A DNA stretch of 64,000 nucleotides from Amycolatopsis iheyensis (GTDB lineage Bacteria > Actinomycetota > Actinomycetes > Mycobacteriales > Pseudonocardiaceae): NCBI RefSeq assembly GCF_024703995.1, contig NZ_JAMXQV010000001.1, forward strand, positions 682,001 through 746,000. The letters are read 5' to 3'. Below the pieces are notes generated by a model. It saw only the letters and a list, made by a program, of their open reading frames with translations. It ran no database searches and was not told where the DNA came from. The position numbers were made by a program, and so were the translations under genes. This document shows positions 54,563 through 63,183 of this stretch, one piece after another (position 1 is the first letter of the stretch; the number at the start of each line of letters is the position of its first letter).

Positions 54563-57304
54563 ATGCAGGTAACCCGCCGCAGACGGCGTGCCGGGAAGAA
54601 CCGCGCGAGCCGGCATCGGCTGCGCTACGCGACGGCCGGTTCCGCCACGCTCGTGCTCGTCGCCACCGGCACCGGTGTCGGCGTCGCGTCGACGGCGCAG
54701 TTCGGCAAGGACCAGGTCGGCCAGGTCACCGAAAACGGCCAGGTCGTCTCCGCCGACCAGTACCTCAAGCCGATCGGCGACCGCCTGGTCGTCGACAACG
54801 GCAAGATCATGGCGTCCTCGGTCAGCCCGGACGGCAGCCACCTCGCCGCGCTGACCACCGACGGCGGGATCGCGCTCACCGTCGTCGACCTGAAGACCTG
54901 GCAGGTGCAGCAGCTCGTCGGCAACTCGGCGACGGCGAACCTGCGCATCGCCGGCAACGACGTCGGCCAGGAAGGGCCGTCGTACTCGCCGGACGGGAAG
55001 TCGTTGTGGCTGGCCCAGACCGACGGCTACACGCGCTTTTCCGTCAACCCGGACGGCACGGTCGCATCCCCGACTTCGGTCAAGATCCCGGCCGACGGCG
55101 CCAAGCACGCGCTGGTCGCCCAGGCCGTGTTCTCGCCCGACGGGTCCACTGTGTACTCGGCGGTCAACGGCCAGAACCGCGTCGTCGCCCTCGACGCGGC
55201 GACCGGCGCGATCAAGCAGAGCTGGGCCACCGGCAACGCGCCGCGCGACCTGGTCCGCGTCGGCAGCAAGCTGTACGTGAGCAACGAAGGCGGCCGCGCG
55301 GCCAAGCCCGGCGAGCCGACGCTGAACTCCTACAACACCCAGGTGCCGGCCAGCCCGTTCACCGGCGCCACCACCAGCGGCACGGTCAGCGTCATCGACC
55401 TGGCGAACGCGGCCGCCACGCCGAAGAGCATCGACGTCGGCCTCCACCCGACCGCGGTGTACGCCGCCAAGGGCGCGCTGTTCGTCACGAACACCGCGAG
55501 CAACACGGTGTCGGTCATCGACCCGGCCCGAGACAAGGTCGTCCAGACCATCGCGACCCAGCCGTGGCCGCAGGCCTCGGTCGGGTACGAGCCGGACGGG
55601 GTCACCCTCACCGGCGACGGGCACCTGCTGGTCACGCTCGGCCGCGCGAACGCGGTCGCCGTCTACCGCTTCCAACGGGCGCAGGAGCCGGTGAGCTACG
55701 TCGGCCTGCTGCCCACCGACTACTTCCCGACGGCGATCACGACCGTCGGCAAGGACGTCGTGGTCTCCAACACCCGCGGCATCGACGCCCGCCGGCCCAC
55801 CACCGCGGCCGGGCACGGCACGCACGACACGACGTCGAGCGTGCAGCGTTTCCGGCTGCCGGACGACCGCGCGATCCGCGGCTACACCGCGCAGGTGTTC
55901 AAGCAGAACGGCTGGACGGACAACTCGGTCCAGGTGGCGCACGACAACGGCCACCGCAGCCCGGTGCCGGTCCCGGACCGGCTCGGTGACCCGTCGACCA
56001 TCAAGCACGTCTTCCTGCTGGTCAAGGAGAACCGGACCTACGACCAGGTCTTCGGCGACGACGCGCGTGGCAACGGCGACCCGGCCGTGACGCAGTTCGG
56101 CGAAAACGTGACGCCGAACCAGCACGCGCTGGCCAAGCAGTTCGGCTTGTACGACAACACCTACGACATCGGCACGAACTCCGCCGAGGGCCACAACTGG
56201 CTGATGCAGGCCGACAACCCCGAGTACACCGAGTCCTCGGCGGGTGAGTACCTGCGCAGCTACGACACCGAGGACGACGCCCTCGGCCACCAGAGCACCG
56301 GGTTCCTCTGGACCGGCGCGCAGGCGGCCGGGAAGTCGGTGCGCGACTTCGGTGAGTTCCAGCAGTTCCTGACCAAGCCGGCCGGGGCGAGCTGGCAGAA
56401 CCTGTACTGCGACGCCAAGAACATGGCCACCGGTGAGCCGACGGCCTACCCTCTGGTGTCGTCGTCGCCGATCCCGTCGCTGAACAACGTTTCGGTGCCG
56501 GGCTTCCCGAAGTTCGACACGTCGGTGCCGGACGTCTACCGGTACCAGGTCTGGAAGAACGACTTCGAGCAGCACGGGCCGGCCAACCTGAACATGTTCT
56601 GGCTGTCGAGCGACCACACCGGCGGCCCGCCGAACGCGGCCGCCCAGGTCGCCGACAACGACCTCGCGGTCGGTCGCATCGTGGACGAGATCTCGCACAG
56701 CAAGTACTGGAAGGACTCGGCGATCTTCGTCGTCGAGGACGACTCCCAGGCCGGTCTGGACCACGTCGACGGGCACCGGGCGCCGGTGCAGATCATCAGC
56801 CCGTTCGCCCAGCACGGCGTCGTCGACAGCCACTACTACTCGCAGATCACGATGATCCGGACGATCGAGCAGATCCTCGGCGTCAAGCCGATGAACCAGA
56901 AGGACAGCGCGGCGACGCCGATGAGCGCGGCGTTCACGAAGAAGCCGGACTTCACGCCGTTCACCGCGCTGCCGAACCGCACGTCGCTGACGGCCGGGCT
57001 GGCGACGCAGCCGTCGTGCGGGCCCGACGTGCCCGCCGCGGCCAACCCGGCAGCGGCTCCGGTGCCGTCTTCGGCGGTGCCGGCGGACAAGAAGCAGGTG
57101 GCCGCGCAGTGGCAGGAGTGGACGACGCACCAGCGGCTGACCGGCCCGAACGCCGTCGCGGACTACGCGAACCCCGCGCAGATGAACCACTTCACGTGGT
57201 ACCAGACGCACGGCTGGTCGGTGCCCTACCCGGGTGAGCGCCAGGTCGTGGCGCCGGAGCAGGTGCCGGGGGCGTTCATCCCGTCCGCGGAATCGGACGG
57301 CTGA
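54563..57304 (+). CDS. Secreted YncE beta-propeller plus phosphoesterase protein
   Basis: The 913-aa protein starts with an Arg-rich signal region (MQVTRRRRRAGKN, then hydrophobic). A YncE-like beta-propeller (residues about 60-440) shows repeated SPDGK and VSVIDLA/VSVIDPA strands. A phosphoesterase/acid phosphatase domain follows from about residue 480: HVFLLVKENRTYDQVFGDD, SAEGHNWLMQADNP and VEDDSQAGLDHVDGHRAP. It resembles bifunctional YncE/alkaline-phosphatase-superfamily proteins. It is in an operon with an ABC exporter, although its own signal suggests Sec or Tat export. Substrate unknown. Confidence 0.88.
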   Translation: MQVTRRRRRAGKNRASRHRLRYATAGSATLVLVATGTGVGVASTAQFGKDQVGQVTENGQVVSADQYLKPIGDRLVVDNGKIMASSVSPDGSHLAALTTDGGIALTVVDLKTWQVQQLVGNSATANLRIAGNDVGQEGPSYSPDGKSLWLAQTDGYTRFSVNPDGTVASPTSVKIPADGAKHALVAQAVFSPDGSTVYSAVNGQNRVVALDAATGAIKQSWATGNAPRDLVRVGSKLYVSNEGGRAAKPGEPTLNSYNTQVPASPFTGATTSGTVSVIDLANAAATPKSIDVGLHPTAVYAAKGALFVTNTASNTVSVIDPARDKVVQTIATQPWPQASVGYEPDGVTLTGDGHLLVTLGRANAVAVYRFQRAQEPVSYVGLLPTDYFPTAITTVGKDVVVSNTRGIDARRPTTAAGHGTHDTTSSVQRFRLPDDRAIRGYTAQVFKQNGWTDNSVQVAHDNGHRSPVPVPDRLGDPSTIKHVFLLVKENRTYDQVFGDDARGNGDPAVTQFGENVTPNQHALAKQFGLYDNTYDIGTNSAEGHNWLMQADNPEYTESSAGEYLRSYDTEDDALGHQSTGFLWTGAQAAGKSVRDFGEFQQFLTKPAGASWQNLYCDAKNMATGEPTAYPLVSSSPIPSLNNVSVPGFPKFDTSVPDVYRYQVWKNDFEQHGPANLNMFWLSSDHTGGPPNAAAQVADNDLAVGRIVDEISHSKYWKDSAIFVVEDDSQAGLDHVDGHRAPVQIISPFAQHGVVDSHYYSQITMIRTIEQILGVKPMNQKDSAATPMSAAFTKKPDFTPFTALPNRTSLTAGLATQPSCGPDVPAAANPAAAPVPSSAVPADKKQVAAQWQEWTTHQRLTGPNAVADYANPAQMNHFTWYQTHGWSVPYPGERQVVAPEQVPGAFIPSAESDG

Positions 57305-57309
57305 CCGCG

Positions 57310-58860
57310 TCAGGTGAGGTCGTCGGCCAGGCGGTGGACGCGCAACGCCAGCTGGATGTCCAGCGCCCGGTCGCCTTCCTGCCAGTCCTCGCCCAGCAGC
57401 GCCGTGATGCGGTCGAGGCGCTGGTAGAGCGTGTTCGGGTGGATCGTCAGCTCCTCGGCCGCCGGGGTCTTGCGGCGGCCGTTGCGGAGGAAGACTTCCG
57501 CGGTGCGGACCAGGTCCGTGCCGCGGTCTTCGTCGTGGGTCAGCAGCGGCGCGAGGGTGCGTCCGGCGAAGGTGCTCGCCTCTTCGCGCCCGGCCTGGCT
57601 CAGCAGGTAGCGGTACGGGCCGAGGTCGGCGGGTGAGGCCGTGGCGCCTTGGCGTCCCAACGCGTTCAGGACCCGGACGCACGCGGCTGCGTCGTCGTAG
57701 GCGTCGGCCAGCGCGGCCGCTCCGGTGGCCGGGCCCGCCAGGCCCGTTGTGCCCAATGGCCACGAACGGACCGTCGCCTCGTCGGCGCGGACCAGGGCGA
57801 CCCAGTTTCCGTCCACTGTGGACGAGAGTGGGGCGAGGTTCCGCAGCCGTGGGTCCTCGCTCACCACGACCAGGTGCGGGCGCCGAAGGTCGCGAACTTC
57901 GCGGACGCGCCGGGTCACCACGTGCTCGACCAGCTCCGCCGTGGTCCGGCGTTCGGCGCGCTCGACCGACGCCACCAGCGCGATCGTCATCGCCGAACGT
58001 TCCAGCAACCGGACGTCCGCCTCGTCGAGCGGGGCGTCGGGAACCACTTGCAGGGCCCCGAAGTACGCGTTCGCCGACGCCAGCGGCACGGTCACCGAGA
58101 GCCCGTCCACGCGAGTTCGCCGAACGTGGGCGAACAGCTTCGACGGCTTGCCTTCGAGTCGCGCGGCCACAAGCGCTCCGGCGCGGGCGGCCGCGCGGAC
58201 CTCGTCGTGCTCGTCGGCGACCAGCACCAGCCCGGGCACCAGCTCCGACAGCGGGACCACGACGTCCTCGGGCGCGCCGCCGTGCAGGGCGACCTCCGAG
58301 AGCCGGTCGTGCAGCCGCACCGCGCGCTCCAGCCGGTCGTTCGCCGCCGCCAGCGCGGTGACCAGCTTGGCGTTCTCGATGGCGATCGCGGCGAACGAGC
58401 CCAGCGACGTCAGCAGCGACGACTCCGCCGCGGTGAACCGGCGCACCGCCCGCTGGGACACCATCAGCACGCCGGCCACCTTGCCCCGCAACCGCAACGG
58501 CACCCCGAGGATCGTGCGCAGGCCCTCGTCCTCGGCGACGCGGTCGACCTCGCCCAGATGCGTCAGCCCGGCGTCGCCGAGGTAGTCGGCGCTCTGCACC
58601 GGCTCGCCCGTGTCGGCGACCTGCCCGGCCAGCCCGCCGTGCGGCGGCAGCACGACCCCGCGCAGCCGCGGGCCGAGCGAGCCGTCGGTGACCCGGATGA
58701 CGAGTGAGCCGTCCGGCTCGGCCAGCGCGAGGTAGGCGACGTCGACGCCGAGCAGGCGCCGCGCGTGGTCGACGACCTCCTGCGCCAGCGCGTCGAGGTC
58801 GTGGACCGCCGACAGGCGCAGGACGAGGTCGTACAGCTCGCGCAGGCCGTGGACGTCCAT
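57310..58860 (-). CDS. GAF-domain PucR-type transcriptional regulator
   Basis: The 516-aa protein has an N-terminal GAF domain (residues about 10-170, including EGLRTILGVPLRLRGKVAGV), a middle region of the CdaR/PucR type, and a C-terminal PucR helix-turn-helix (FLRNGRRKTPAAEELTIHPN then TLYQRLDRITALLG). PucR-like proteins sense metabolites and activate catabolic operons. ATG 58860 overlaps the upstream esterase stop by 1 base (TGATG). It closes an operon with the GlcD-like and esterase genes and probably regulates it. Confidence 0.9.
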   Translation of the reverse strand: MDVHGLRELYDLVLRLSAVHDLDALAQEVVDHARRLLGVDVAYLALAEPDGSLVIRVTDGSLGPRLRGVVLPPHGGLAGQVADTGEPVQSADYLGDAGLTHLGEVDRVAEDEGLRTILGVPLRLRGKVAGVLMVSQRAVRRFTAAESSLLTSLGSFAAIAIENAKLVTALAAANDRLERAVRLHDRLSEVALHGGAPEDVVVPLSELVPGLVLVADEHDEVRAAARAGALVAARLEGKPSKLFAHVRRTRVDGLSVTVPLASANAYFGALQVVPDAPLDEADVRLLERSAMTIALVASVERAERRTTAELVEHVVTRRVREVRDLRRPHLVVVSEDPRLRNLAPLSSTVDGNWVALVRADEATVRSWPLGTTGLAGPATGAAALADAYDDAAACVRVLNALGRQGATASPADLGPYRYLLSQAGREEASTFAGRTLAPLLTHDEDRGTDLVRTAEVFLRNGRRKTPAAEELTIHPNTLYQRLDRITALLGEDWQEGDRALDIQLALRVHRLADDLT

Positions 58861-60245
58861 CAGCCCAGGTGCGTGGTCTCGTGCTCGGCCCAGCCGGGGT
58901 CGCCGGTGGCGGCGAACCGCGTCCACGCGGCGTTGACTTCGCGGGCGAGCTCGACCGGCGGGTTCTCACCGACGAGCCCGGCGGACGCGGCCAGGGAGTC
59001 GAACACGAACGGCAGCTCCATGCCGTGGCACGCGCCGAGCTTCGGGGCGCGCCACTCGAACTCGTACCGGAACGAGCGGCCCTGGTGGCTCTCGACGAGC
59101 TCCTTGACGCCGTCGCGGAAGACTAGGTCGGTCATGGCCTCGACGAACACCTCGCCCGCCGTCCGGGCGCCGCCGAGGCCGTAGCTCTTCAGGACACCCG
59201 CCGCGTCCGGGTGCGATGCCGACAACATGGTCACCGCCTGCTCGTCGGTCAGCACGTCGAGCAGCCCGGTCGGGCCGAAGTACAGCAGCATCTCCTCGCG
59301 GCAGGTCCCGGCGATCAGGTCGACGCCGGCACCCGCGCCGTTCCGGATCGCGGTGCCCGGGTGCTCGGGCAGGACGTCGTCGCCGACCAGCGGCAGGAAC
59401 GGGCTGAGACCGTAACTGCGGTCCAGGCCGTCCTCACCGCGCAGGTCGGGGCCGCCGCCGGGCTTGAGGAGCGCGTCCTGCGCGTCGAGCAGCTGCTCGG
59501 TCGACAGCTTCCGGAACGCTTCGGCGGTGGGCTCGACGCCGAGGCCGTCGGCGACCGCGCGGGCGATCCGCTCGACCTCCGCGCGGCCGCGCACCATGTT
59601 CGCGTGTCCACTTTGGACGATCGCGCGGCGGAACAGCCCGGCCGACCGGGGCGAACCGAGCAGGCAGGCGACGCTGATCGCGCCGGCGGACTCGCCGAAG
59701 AGCGTCACGTTGGCCGGGTCGCCGCCGAACGCGGTGATGTTGTCCCGGACCCAGCGCAGCGCGGCGAGCTGGTCGCGCAGGCCGAGGTTGGTCGCGCCGC
59801 CCTCGAGGGGCAGGAAGCCGTCGATGCCGAGCCGATACTGCACGGTGACCAGCACCGCGCCGCCGCGGGTGAACGCCGTGCCGTCGTAGACCGGCGCGGA
59901 GCCGGTGCCGCCGATGAACGCGCCGCCGTGCACGAACACCAGCACCGGGAGGTTTTCCGCGCTCGGGTCCGGCGTCCAGACGTCGACGGTCAGGAACTCC
60001 GGGCCCTTCCGCCAGCCGGTGCCGACCACGGCCGACAGGTCGAGGCCGGGGATCTCGCGATGCCGTTGCGGCGCGGTGGGCCCGGCTTCGCGGGCGTCGC
60101 GGACGCCGTCCCACGGCGGGACCGGCGCGGGCTCGGCGAACCGCAGCTCGCCTTCGGGCGCGGCGGCGTAGGGGAGGCCGCGGAAGCGGACGCCGGTGGC
60201 GATCGCTTCGCCGCGGACGTCACCGGCGATGGTGCGGACGATCAT
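58860..60245 (-). CDS. Type B carboxylesterase/lipase
   Basis: The 461-aa protein has the carboxylesterase B fold: PVLVFVHGGAFIGGTGS oxyanion loop, QYRLGIDGFLPLEGG, nucleophile LFGESAGAISVACLLGSP (Ser in GESAG), an acid residue around TCREEMLLYF, and the C-terminal histidine in LGACHGMELPFVFD. The substrate is an ester of unknown nature. It is coupled to the GlcD-like gene (ATGA, 60242-60245) and to the regulator downstream. Confidence 0.93.
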   Translation of the reverse strand: MIVRTIAGDVRGEAIATGVRFRGLPYAAAPEGELRFAEPAPVPPWDGVRDAREAGPTAPQRHREIPGLDLSAVVGTGWRKGPEFLTVDVWTPDPSAENLPVLVFVHGGAFIGGTGSAPVYDGTAFTRGGAVLVTVQYRLGIDGFLPLEGGATNLGLRDQLAALRWVRDNITAFGGDPANVTLFGESAGAISVACLLGSPRSAGLFRRAIVQSGHANMVRGRAEVERIARAVADGLGVEPTAEAFRKLSTEQLLDAQDALLKPGGGPDLRGEDGLDRSYGLSPFLPLVGDDVLPEHPGTAIRNGAGAGVDLIAGTCREEMLLYFGPTGLLDVLTDEQAVTMLSASHPDAAGVLKSYGLGGARTAGEVFVEAMTDLVFRDGVKELVESHQGRSFRYEFEWRAPKLGACHGMELPFVFDSLAASAGLVGENPPVELAREVNAAWTRFAATGDPGWAEHETTHLG

Positions 60246-61624
60246 GCGAGAGTCCCTTCGGGGAAGACCTTGCCGGGGTTGAAGATGTTCTGCGGGTCCA
60301 GGGCTTTCTTGACCGCGCGGTGCAGTTCGACCACTTCGGGGCCGAGCTCGCGGGCGAGGCCGGGTTGCTTGAGCAGGCCGACGCCGTGTTCGCCGGTGAC
60401 GGTGCCGCCGAGGTCGAGCGCGCCGGCGATGATGTCGTCGAACGCGGCCTGCGCGTTCTTCTTCGCCGTCTCGTCGCCGGCCGGCGTGACCAGCAGCGGG
60501 TGCAGGTTGCCGTCGCCGATGTGGGCGACGTTGGCGATGAGGACGCCGTGGCGCTCCGCGGCCGCGTCGATGCGGGCCAGCATTTCGGGCACGGCCTGGG
60601 TCGGGACGCAGACGTCTTCGGTGAGCAGCGGGCCGAGCCGTTCGAGGGCGGGGTAGGCCAGGCGGCGGGCGGAGAACAGCGCGTCGGCCTCGGCCTGGTC
60701 GGTGGACTGGGCGGCCCAGGTCGCGCCGGCTTGCTCGAAGCAGTCGAGGATTTCGGCGGCTTCGTGCTCGCCGAGCGCGCCGGGGGCGTCGGTGCGGGCG
60801 AGCAGGACGACGTTCGCGTCGGCGCTCAGGCCCATGTTCTTCCACCGGTCGACGGCGGCCAGGCAGTGCCGGTCGACCAGCTCCAGCGCCGAGGGCAGCA
60901 CGCCTCGCGCGGCGACCGCCGCGGCGGCCCGCCCGGCGGCGACAGTGGTGTCGAAGTACCCGGCGACCGTGCGTTCCGCCGCGCGGGCGGGCCGCAGCCG
61001 CACGGTGACCTCGGTGATCACGCCGAGCGTGCCCTCCGAGCCGACCATCAGCCCGGTCAGGTCGTAGCCGGCGACGCCCTTGGCGGTGCGGCGGCCGAGC
61101 CGGACGAGTTCGCCGGTCCCGGTGACGACCTGCAGGCCCAGGACGTAGTCGCGGGTGACGCCGTACTTGACGCAGCAGACGCCGCCGGCGTTGGTGGCGA
61201 CGTTGCCGCCGATGGTCGACCACGGCGAGCTGGCCGGGTCCGGCGGGTACCAGAGGCCGCGCTCGGCGCAGGCGGCCCGCAGATCGTCGTTGACCACGCC
61301 GGGTTCGACGACGGCGAGCCGCTCATGTTCGTCGATCTCCTTGACCGCGGTGAGCCGGTCGGTGACCAGCACGACGCAGCCGTCGACGGCGTTCGCGCCG
61401 CCGGACAGCCCGGTCCCGGCGCCACGCGTGACGAGCGGGGTGCGGTTCTTCAGGCAGGCCTTGACCACGGCCTGGACCTCTTCGGCGGTGTGCGGCCGGA
61501 CGACCACCGCGGGCGGAGCGTAAGGCGCCCACTCGGCCTCGTCGTGGGCGAAGCTCGCCACCACGTCCGGGTCGCGGACCAGGCGGTCCGCCGGCAGCCC
61601 GGCGGCCAGGTCGTCGATCAGCAT
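60242..61624 (-). CDS. FAD-linked 2-hydroxyacid oxidase (GlcD-like)
   Basis: The 460-aa protein has the vanillyl-alcohol-oxidase FAD fold: VVVRPHTAEEVQAVVKAC, TPLVTRGAGTGLSGGANA, STIGGNVATNAGGVCCVKYG and the C-terminal HIGDGNLHPL and GEHGVGLLKQ metal/substrate site. It would oxidise glycolate or D-lactate to the keto acid. ATG 61624 is chosen because GAGGAGG lies about 11 bp upstream; GTG 61645 is possible. It heads the operon with the esterase and the PucR-type regulator; release of a hydroxyacid by the esterase and its oxidation here is a possible pathway. Confidence 0.93.
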   Translation of the reverse strand: MLIDDLAAGLPADRLVRDPDVVASFAHDEAEWAPYAPPAVVVRPHTAEEVQAVVKACLKNRTPLVTRGAGTGLSGGANAVDGCVVLVTDRLTAVKEIDEHERLAVVEPGVVNDDLRAACAERGLWYPPDPASSPWSTIGGNVATNAGGVCCVKYGVTRDYVLGLQVVTGTGELVRLGRRTAKGVAGYDLTGLMVGSEGTLGVITEVTVRLRPARAAERTVAGYFDTTVAAGRAAAAVAARGVLPSALELVDRHCLAAVDRWKNMGLSADANVVLLARTDAPGALGEHEAAEILDCFEQAGATWAAQSTDQAEADALFSARRLAYPALERLGPLLTEDVCVPTQAVPEMLARIDAAAERHGVLIANVAHIGDGNLHPLLVTPAGDETAKKNAQAAFDDIIAGALDLGGTVTGEHGVGLLKQPGLARELGPEVVELHRAVKKALDPQNIFNPGKVFPEGTLA

Positions 61625-61720
61625 CCGCGGGAACCTCCTCGTCACCGTGCCCCCACGCTAGGGCGGTGGTCCCGCTCTGGCCATGGGGAAAACCTCCACC
61701 AGGTGACGTCTGGGGTGTGC

Positions 61721-63109
61721 TCAGTGCCCAGGGGTCACCTTGCCGAAGACCTCGTTGAACGCCTCGGTCGTGCTCGGGTGCGTGTAGATCGAGCTCCGCA
61801 GCTCGGTCGCGGTGATGTGGTGGCGGATGGCCAGCGCGACGGTGTTGATGACCTCCTGCGCGTCGATGCTCAACAGCGCCGCGCCGAGGATGAGGTCGGT
61901 GTCGGCGTCGATGACGAACTTCATGAGCCCGCGCGTCTCCTCGACCGTGTAGGCGCGGGGCATCGCGACGATGTCGGCGACCTTCTCCCGCGCCACCGTG
62001 AAGTTCAGGCCCTGCTCGCGGGCCTCGCGCTCGGAGAGCCCGACGGTCGCCAGCGGCGGGGTGATGAACAGCGTGCGCGGCACGGCGACGCGGTCGGCCG
62101 TGGACCGCTCGCCCTGGCCCAGCAGCTGGTCCAGCACGATGCGGGAGTCGTCGAGGGACACGTAGGTGAACTGCGGGCCGCCGTTGACGTCGCCGAGAGC
62201 GTAGATGTGCGGCCGGCTCGTGCGGAGGTACTCGTCGACCTCGATGGCGCCGTTCGCCGCCGTCTTCACCCCGGCCGCGTCGAGGTGGAGGTCGTCGGTG
62301 ACCGGACGGCGGCCGGTGGCGGGCAGGAGCGCGCCGGCCTCGACGCTGTGCGTCTCGCCGTCCTGTTCGTACTCGACCCGGGCGACGGCGCCGCGGTCGA
62401 CGACCTTGGTGACCTTCGCGCCGGTGATGATCCGGACGCCGTCACCCTCGAGGATTTCCCGGGCGGTGGCGGCGATGTCGTCGTCCTCGCGCGGCAGCAG
62501 CTCCGCCGCCGCTTCGAGGACCGTCACGTGCGTGCCGAAGTGCTGGTAGATCGACGCGAACTCGAGCCCGAGGTAGCCGCCGCCGACGACCACCAGGCGC
62601 TCGGGCAGGGCGGTGGCCTGGGTCAGCTCGGTGCTGCTGACCAGGTGCTCGCTGGTCGCGAGGCCGGGGATGGGCGGGATCACCGGCGCGGAGCCGGTGT
62701 TGAGCAGGATCGTCGGCGCGGTGACGGTGACGCGGTCGTCGCCCTCGCCGACGGTGACCGTGTGCGGGTCGGTGAACCGGGCGGTGCCGGTGAGGACGGT
62801 CGCGGTGGGCTTGCCGTCCAGCGAGGCGAAGTTGCCCGCGCGGAACGCGCTCGTCAGGGCGCGCACGCCCTCGACCGAGTCGGCGAAGTACTCCTGCGCG
62901 TCGTCCTTGAGGTGCCGGGCGGTCGCGTAGTGCACGAGCATCTTGGTCGGGACGCAGCCGACGTTCGGGCAGGTGCCGCCGTACATGTTCGCCGACCGTT
63001 CGACCAGGACGACGCGCTGGCCGGCGTCGGCGAGCCCGTGCGCGGCCATCTTGCCGCCCTTGCCGAAGCCGATGACCAGGACGTCCGCGGAGAGCGTGGT
63101 GGGTGCCAT
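61721..63109 (-). CDS. RclA-like pyridine nucleotide-disulfide oxidoreductase
   Basis: The 462-aa flavoprotein has FAD-binding DVLVIGFGKGGKMAAHGLAD, the redox disulfide C47/C52 in GGTCPNVGCVPTK, NAD-binding VVVGGGYLGLEFASIY and a C-terminal HPSTTEAF with the active-site His. The segment GDVNGGPQFTYVSLDDSRIV is characteristic of RclA, a copper/hypochlorite-stress reductase in E. coli. It is divergent from an AraC regulator, as expected for an RclA-RclR pair. Confidence 0.93.
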   Translation of the reverse strand: MAPTTLSADVLVIGFGKGGKMAAHGLADAGQRVVLVERSANMYGGTCPNVGCVPTKMLVHYATARHLKDDAQEYFADSVEGVRALTSAFRAGNFASLDGKPTATVLTGTARFTDPHTVTVGEGDDRVTVTAPTILLNTGSAPVIPPIPGLATSEHLVSSTELTQATALPERLVVVGGGYLGLEFASIYQHFGTHVTVLEAAAELLPREDDDIAATAREILEGDGVRIITGAKVTKVVDRGAVARVEYEQDGETHSVEAGALLPATGRRPVTDDLHLDAAGVKTAANGAIEVDEYLRTSRPHIYALGDVNGGPQFTYVSLDDSRIVLDQLLGQGERSTADRVAVPRTLFITPPLATVGLSEREAREQGLNFTVAREKVADIVAMPRAYTVEETRGLMKFVIDADTDLILGAALLSIDAQEVINTVALAIRHHITATELRSSIYTHPSTTEAFNEVFGKVTPGH

Positions 63110-63183
63110 GCGGCCGAGTCTGCTGCCGGGCCGGTGATCCGGCCAGGCTCGTCCATGTCATTTTTCTGCCCTAGAGTATCACC

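Noticed and set aside
54464..58969. A 1501-codon minus-strand open frame opposite the phosphoesterase gene
   Set aside because: It is low-complexity, Arg/Val-rich antisense of a well-supported gene, a common effect of high GC.
63129..63144. GGCCGG-TGAT-CCGGCC repeat as an operator between the RclA-like and AraC genes
   Set aside because: A 6-bp GC-only palindrome is expected by chance at this base composition.
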